A DNA stretch of 64,000 nt from Clostridiales bacterium 1_7_47FAA (GTDB taxonomy: Bacteria; Bacillota; Clostridia; Lachnospirales; Lachnospiraceae), in assembly GCA_000155435.1 (NCBI GenBank), contig DS990263.1, positions 62,001 to 126,000 of the forward strand, in the 5' to 3' direction. A program made the translations under genes and the position numbers. Below the pieces are notes generated by a model. The model searched no databases. It was not told the DNA's origin and was given only the letters and a program-made list of their open reading frames with translations. Each line of letters starts with the position of its first letter. Within the stretch, counting starts at the first letter, position 1. This document shows, piece after piece, positions 60,166 through 64,000 of the stretch.

Positions 60166-61695
60166 ATGAAACGTGTCCTGATTGTGGATGATGAAAGTAT
60201 TGTCAGGGTGGCGCTGCGTTCCTTGGCTGATTGGGAGAAATACGGATTTACGGTCGTGAGGGACTGTATGGGCGGCCTTCAGGCCGTGGAATACATGAAG
60301 GAAAACCCGGTGGAGCTGCTGATAACGGATATGAAGATGCCGGGAATGGATGGGCTTAAGCTTATCAGCCATTTAAGGGACATGGGCCTTCTGCCCGTTA
60401 CGGTGGTGCTTTCCGGTTACAATGAATTTGAACTGGTCCGGGAGGCATTCCGGCTGGGGGTTTATGACTATATGTTGAAGGGGGATTTAAACCAGCGGGT
60501 GCTGGAGGAACTGCTGGATAAGGTGAACCGCCAGTATTTTAAGGACCAGGACCCGGGACGGCCGGACATGGCTTTAGGGGACATGGACCCCATGGATATG
60601 GGGCTTGCGGCAATCAACCTTCCCAAGGACGGCAGGTATGGGATCATCCTTTTTGAAGTGGTGGACTTCAAACGCCAGTCCATGCGCTTTGCCGACAATG
60701 TGGAGGAGGAGATGTCAAGACCCATGCTGGACCTGGCCAGGCAGATTCCAAGGCTGGCTGCCAAGGGAGGTATCATTAAGGTATATCCGTCCCAGTTCCT
60801 GATGTATTACAGGGTGACGGACCCAGTCCAGTATCCCTCCGGCATCCTTTCCCTTGTGCGTCAGATACAGAAGGTGTGGAGGGACTACATGAATCTGGAA
60901 ACCCAGGCCGCCATCAGTGATATTGTGGATTACAGGGACATCGGACAGGCCCTTGACCAGGATATCCGGCTTCTTAAGTGGAGCGCCCTGGCAGGGGAGT
61001 ACGCCATGTGCGCTGCCTGGGACTTTGAGGGATATCTGTCCGTCATGGAGGAAAAAAAGCAGGGCTGCCAGGCATTCATGACAGCCCTGTTCTCCGGGGA
61101 CAAGGTGGCTTCCGCACAGGAAAAAGACAGGCTTTTATCCACAATCAATACCATGGACATGCAGTCAGCCACACAGGAGTGCCTCCACATCCTCTGTCAG
61201 CTGGCGGATCAGTTCCATGTATATGAAAATGAATTTTCAACCCTGCTTCCTGAACGGGTCAACTACTTTGAGAAGATAAGCCGCCTGACCCAGGTAAAGG
61301 AGCTGGAGTTGTGGATGAATAACTATTTCCGCTGGGTATCGGATTATCTGGAGAACTGCCGTGAGGACCGGCAGGAGGATGTGATACCAAGGGCCCGCCA
61401 TTTTATTGCGGACAACTATGCCAGCCCGGAGATGACGCTTAAAAGCACGGCTGACTATGTGGGGCTGAATGAAAAATACTTCAGTACCAGATTCACCAAA
61501 GAGACAGGCATGACCTTCAGCACCTACCTGACCAGCGTGCGCCTGGAAAAGGCAAAGCGCCTGATGGAATCCACGGACCTTAAGATGTATGAGATCAGTG
61601 ACCGGGTGGGATATCATAATGTGGAGCATTTTAACCGGATGTTCAAAAAGGCGTATGGAATCAGCCCCCGGGATTATAAACGGGGCAGGACCTGA
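60166..61695 (+). CDS. YesN-type response regulator with AraC DNA-binding domain
   Basis: A 509-residue regulator. The receiver domain (1-122) has Asp9/Asp10 and phospho-acceptor Asp55 (LLITDMKMPGMDG). A central region of about 270 residues without a clear family follows, then an AraC-type double helix-turn-helix (about 405-505, LKSTADYVGLNEKYFSTRF and ISDRVGYHNVEHFNRMFKKAYGISPRDYK). ATG 60166 has GGGGGAGG 6 nt upstream. Paired with the YesM-type kinase, it should activate the downstream ABC sugar importer. Confidence 0.92.
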   Translation: MKRVLIVDDESIVRVALRSLADWEKYGFTVVRDCMGGLQAVEYMKENPVELLITDMKMPGMDGLKLISHLRDMGLLPVTVVLSGYNEFELVREAFRLGVYDYMLKGDLNQRVLEELLDKVNRQYFKDQDPGRPDMALGDMDPMDMGLAAINLPKDGRYGIILFEVVDFKRQSMRFADNVEEEMSRPMLDLARQIPRLAAKGGIIKVYPSQFLMYYRVTDPVQYPSGILSLVRQIQKVWRDYMNLETQAAISDIVDYRDIGQALDQDIRLLKWSALAGEYAMCAAWDFEGYLSVMEEKKQGCQAFMTALFSGDKVASAQEKDRLLSTINTMDMQSATQECLHILCQLADQFHVYENEFSTLLPERVNYFEKISRLTQVKELELWMNNYFRWVSDYLENCREDRQEDVIPRARHFIADNYASPEMTLKSTADYVGLNEKYFSTRFTKETGMTFSTYLTSVRLEKAKRLMESTDLKMYEISDRVGYHNVEHFNRMFKKAYGISPRDYKRGRT

Positions 61696-61795
61696 CGAAA
61701 CATCAAGAAATCAAACCATTTTTCATGGATAACAGCCTCTTAAACTGGTAAAATGTGGACAGAATCAAAGGAAAACAGGAAAGGGAGGTTTTATT

Positions 61796-63193
61796 ATGAG
61801 AAAGAGATTACTGGCGTTTACCATGTGTGCGGCACTGGCAGCAGGTTCCCTGTACGGGTGTGCCCCAGAGGATGGGGCAGGTACGGCACAGACAACCAAG
61901 GCAGGAACACAGGCCCAGCCATCCGATGGGACCCAGGCAGAGGCAGGCGCCACGGAGGCAGCCAAGGCAGAGGTGAATGAGGAACTGAGCGGCGACCTGG
62001 TTTTTGCTATCTGGGATAATAACCTGATGGATTACATTGACGCCAATGACATGGAGGCCAGGTTCCAGGAAAGCTACCCTAATGCCAGCATTGAGGTGGA
62101 GAAGATTAAGGATGACTCTGAATACTGGAATGCCATGAAGATGCGCGCAAGCGCTAATCAGCTGCCGGATGTGATGTTTAATAAGGCATTTACCCTGTCC
62201 CGCTTTAAGGATTACCTGACAGACCTTTCTGATCTGGAAGCAACGAAGAATAATGAACTGGCGGCAGGATATGCCCTGGATGGAAAAGTCCTTGGCGTGC
62301 CCATGACAGCTGGTTATGAATATGTATACTACTGGAAGGATATGTTTGAGGAAGCCGGCGTCAAGGTGCCTACTACCTGGGAACAGTTAAAGGAGGTTTC
62401 AAAGACGCTTCAGGACTACTACGGCAAGGACAACCCGGACTTCATGGCCATTGCCCTGGGCGCAAAGGAAGAGTGGCCGGATTATCCGTTCATGGAATTC
62501 ATGCCTGCCCTGGAAAACGGCAATGGGCAGAACTGGAATGACATGGCGGGGACAGACGCGCCATTTGCGGACGGCACTGATATTTCCAAGGCATACCACA
62601 AGGTAAATGACCTGTTTACCTCCGGCGTGTTCGGAAAAGACCCGCTGGGGCTTGGCAGCGACCAGGCCACCTCCCTGTTCGCACAGAAACAGGCTGCCAT
62701 CACCGCGTTAGGAGACTGGGGCCTTCAGAATATCCAGAACGGTACGGATGATTACTCACAGCTTGGGACCTTCTACCTTCCTGTAAGGGATTCGGAGAGC
62801 GACCCCTTCCGGGTAATCGTACAGGGCGATTCCTTCATGGGCGTTACCACCCACAGCAAGAATCCTGAACTGGCCAAGGCGTTCGTGGAATGGTTTTACA
62901 GTGACGCATGGTATCCAGGCTACATAAATTATGTGACAAGCGCTTCATCCATGACCAATTTCCCCAAGGAAAAAGACCCAATCCTGGCAGAGGCGGACAA
63001 TGCGCAGCCGGATATGGAGCTGGTCATGTATGATGGCGGAGGAGATGATTTCCAGGCCATCCAGAATGAGACTGCCTTTGATTATAAGAAGCTGGGGGCA
63101 GAGATGTTTACCAAGGGATTTGACCTTGATGCAAGGCTGGATGAACTCAATACCAAGTGGGCGGCTGCAAGGCAGAAGCTGGGAATCCAGTAA
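61796..63193 (+). CDS. Carbohydrate ABC transporter substrate-binding lipoprotein
   Basis: A 465-residue extracellular solute-binding protein, family 1 type. The signal peptide ends in lipobox LYGC with lipidated Cys22, followed by an Ala/Thr/Gln-rich linker to about 60. The binding domain has VFAIWDNNLMDYIDANDMEARFQ, the KDYLTDLSDL hinge region and DGKVLGVPMTAGYEYVYYWKDMFEEAG, typical of sugar-binding proteins. GGGAGG precedes ATG 61796. The gene lies 100 nt after the response regulator and is followed by a hairpin before the permease gene. The sugar cannot be named. Confidence 0.93.
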   Translation: MRKRLLAFTMCAALAAGSLYGCAPEDGAGTAQTTKAGTQAQPSDGTQAEAGATEAAKAEVNEELSGDLVFAIWDNNLMDYIDANDMEARFQESYPNASIEVEKIKDDSEYWNAMKMRASANQLPDVMFNKAFTLSRFKDYLTDLSDLEATKNNELAAGYALDGKVLGVPMTAGYEYVYYWKDMFEEAGVKVPTTWEQLKEVSKTLQDYYGKDNPDFMAIALGAKEEWPDYPFMEFMPALENGNGQNWNDMAGTDAPFADGTDISKAYHKVNDLFTSGVFGKDPLGLGSDQATSLFAQKQAAITALGDWGLQNIQNGTDDYSQLGTFYLPVRDSESDPFRVIVQGDSFMGVTTHSKNPELAKAFVEWFYSDAWYPGYINYVTSASSMTNFPKEKDPILAEADNAQPDMELVMYDGGGDDFQAIQNETAFDYKKLGAEMFTKGFDLDARLDELNTKWAAARQKLGIQ

Positions 63194-63253
63194 GGGCAGG
63201 GATTTTCAGATATAGCTTAGCCGGGCAGGCAGGCCCTGCTACATGACAGTAAC

Positions 63254-63311
63254 GGATGCAGCAAAAGGAACAGGAACCGAACCCTGAATCATTTTTGCTG
63301 TATCCTTTTTT
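63254..63311 (+). terminator. Hairpin with T-run between binding protein and permease genes
   Basis: GGATGCAGCAAAA (63254-63266) pairs with TTTTGCTGTATCC (63293-63305, one G-U pair), followed by six T. It probably terminates part of the transcripts, so that the binding protein is made in excess over the permeases. Confidence 0.75.
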
Positions 63312-63356
63312 ATGGAGATCCATCCACTATGTGCTCATGACAAGGAGGAAAATACA

Positions 63357-64000
63357 ATGAGTTCCCTTGAAAGGAAAAAGAGGAATTTTATCATACTGTC
63401 CCTAATCATCCCCACCCTGCTGCTGATCTGTTTCGTGGTGCTCCCGGCCTTTGATTTAATGCGGATGAGCTTTACCGACTGGGACGGAATGTCGCCTTCC
63501 AGTAAATTCATCTGGCTGGATAACTATATATCCATGTTCAGGAATGCGGACCTGTGGCAGTCCCTTAAAAACAATGCGGTTTATTTCGTGGTCCACCTGT
63601 GCATGATTCCTGTGGAGCTGGCCTTTGCGGTGCTGCTCACCTCCAGGCTCAGGGCCGCCAAGTTTTATAAGACCCTGGTGTTCATGCCTTATATCATCAA
63701 CGGCGTTGCGATTTCTTACGCCTTTTCCTATTTCTTTTCACCGGTTAACGGTGCGTTTGATGCGATTTTAAAAGCGCTGCACATGGGGATGCTGTCCCAG
63801 AACTGGCTGTCCGACCCCAAAATCGTAAACTTCGTGCTGGCCTTTGTGTCCCTGTGGAGGTTCTCCGGTTACCATGTCATCCTGTTCATGGCCGCCCTTC
63901 AGTCCCTGCCCCAGGATGTGCAGGAGGCGGCAAGGGTGGACGGGGCCAATGCATGGCAGATGTTTAAGTTCATCCAGATCCCGGCCATCATGCTGATGGT
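63357..64000 (+). CDS. Carbohydrate ABC transporter permease, MalF/UgpA type (3' end outside window)
   Basis: The frame opens at ATG 63357 with AAGGAGG about 7 nt upstream and runs off the window, showing about 214 residues. It has an N-terminal membrane helix (about 10-34), TDWDGMSPSSKFIWLDNY typical of the MalF-type first loop, further helices, and the cytoplasmic EAA loop EAARVDGANAWQMFKFI that contacts the ATPase. It should be the first of two permeases of the sugar importer whose binding protein lies upstream. Confidence 0.93.
   Translation, partial: MSSLERKKRNFIILSLIIPTLLLICFVVLPAFDLMRMSFTDWDGMSPSSKFIWLDNYISMFRNADLWQSLKNNAVYFVVHLCMIPVELAFAVLLTSRLRAAKFYKTLVFMPYIINGVAISYAFSYFFSPVNGAFDAILKALHMGMLSQNWLSDPKIVNFVLAFVSLWRFSGYHVILFMAALQSLPQDVQEAARVDGANAWQMFKFIQIPAIMLM

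Noticed and set aside
1-64000. CRISPR arrays, tRNA or rRNA genes, insertion sequences and prophage
   Set aside because: No spaced direct repeats, cloverleaf-like TTCGA loops with CCA ends, transposase or phage structural genes were seen. The only tandem repeats lie in coding or short spacer DNA.

Overview
The window looks like chromosomal DNA of an anaerobic gut Firmicute, most likely a Lachnospiraceae member of the Enterocloster / Clostridium cluster XIVa type. This is inferred from moderate GC, strong AGGAGG-type ribosome binding sites, a clostridial-type rnfCDGEAB operon, asrABC sulfite reductase, a flavodiiron protein, a YtrA-type GntR/ABC operon and several cell-surface proteins of a kind common in Lachnospiraceae. 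No rRNA, tRNA, CRISPR array, insertion sequence, prophage or integrase gene was seen. Coding density is high and most gene clusters have readable promoters and hairpin terminators.

Layout. 1-3.9 kb: end of a MarR regulator followed by a heterodimeric ABC exporter with one degenerate ATP site. 3.9-9.2 kb: the six-gene Rnf complex (ferredoxin:NAD+ oxidoreductase that pumps ions), with its own promoter and terminator. 9.2-15 kb: an SSS-family symporter on the minus strand, an AT-rich spacer, a SleB-like cell wall hydrolase, a YhcH/NanQ-like protein and a stand-alone OLD-like ATPase/TOPRIM nuclease with an unusual cysteine cluster. 15-19.2 kb (minus): lytS-like sensor, LytTR regulator and CstA-type transporter, probably a pyruvate or peptide sensing and uptake module. 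19.3-23.1 kb: YtrA-type regulator, ABC ATPase and a large permease. 23.3-28.7 kb: two PLP aminotransferases (one HisC), a YtvI-like membrane protein, a MATE pump and a DUF523 protein. 28.7-36.7 kb: an L,D-transpeptidase, a histone H1-like Lys/Ala-rich protein, an RNA m5C methyltransferase, an RluA pseudouridine synthase, DNA polymerase IV with a LexA-like box, a small unknown gene and an AraC regulator.

36.8-42.8 kb is a surface-protein block: a D,D-carboxypeptidase with an in-frame 30-bp minisatellite, an SH3/glucosaminidase-like protein interrupted by a long Ser/Gly/Pro linker, and a cohesin-domain membrane protein with an acidic Tyr-rich tail. 43-45.9 kb: asrABC. 46-51.7 kb: an orphan RelA/SpoT-type synthetase divergent from a zinc-ribbon/LRR membrane protein, then a flavodiiron protein, a cupin and an XRE regulator. 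The same 10-bp palindrome lies upstream of both the flavodiiron gene and the XRE gene. 51.8-58.2 kb: a diguanylate cyclase, asparagine synthetase with an upstream transporter, and the Mg2+ transporter MgtE with a roughly 300-nt leader. 58.3-64 kb: a YesM/YesN-like two-component system followed by a carbohydrate ABC importer that runs off the window.

Together the genes describe an anaerobe that conserves energy through Rnf, removes O2 with a flavodiiron enzyme, reduces sulfite, and invests heavily in cell-wall remodelling and sugar/organic acid uptake. No complete new multi-gene system is certain. The best candidates for novelty are the Cys-cluster OLD nuclease, the decarboxylase-like GGADGPT motif inside an ABC permease, the minisatellite carboxypeptidase, the cohesin-tail protein, the RelA/SpoT-LRR divergent pair, the shared AGTGTACACT palindrome and the mgtE leader. 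All identifications come from reading the sequence; no database search was run.
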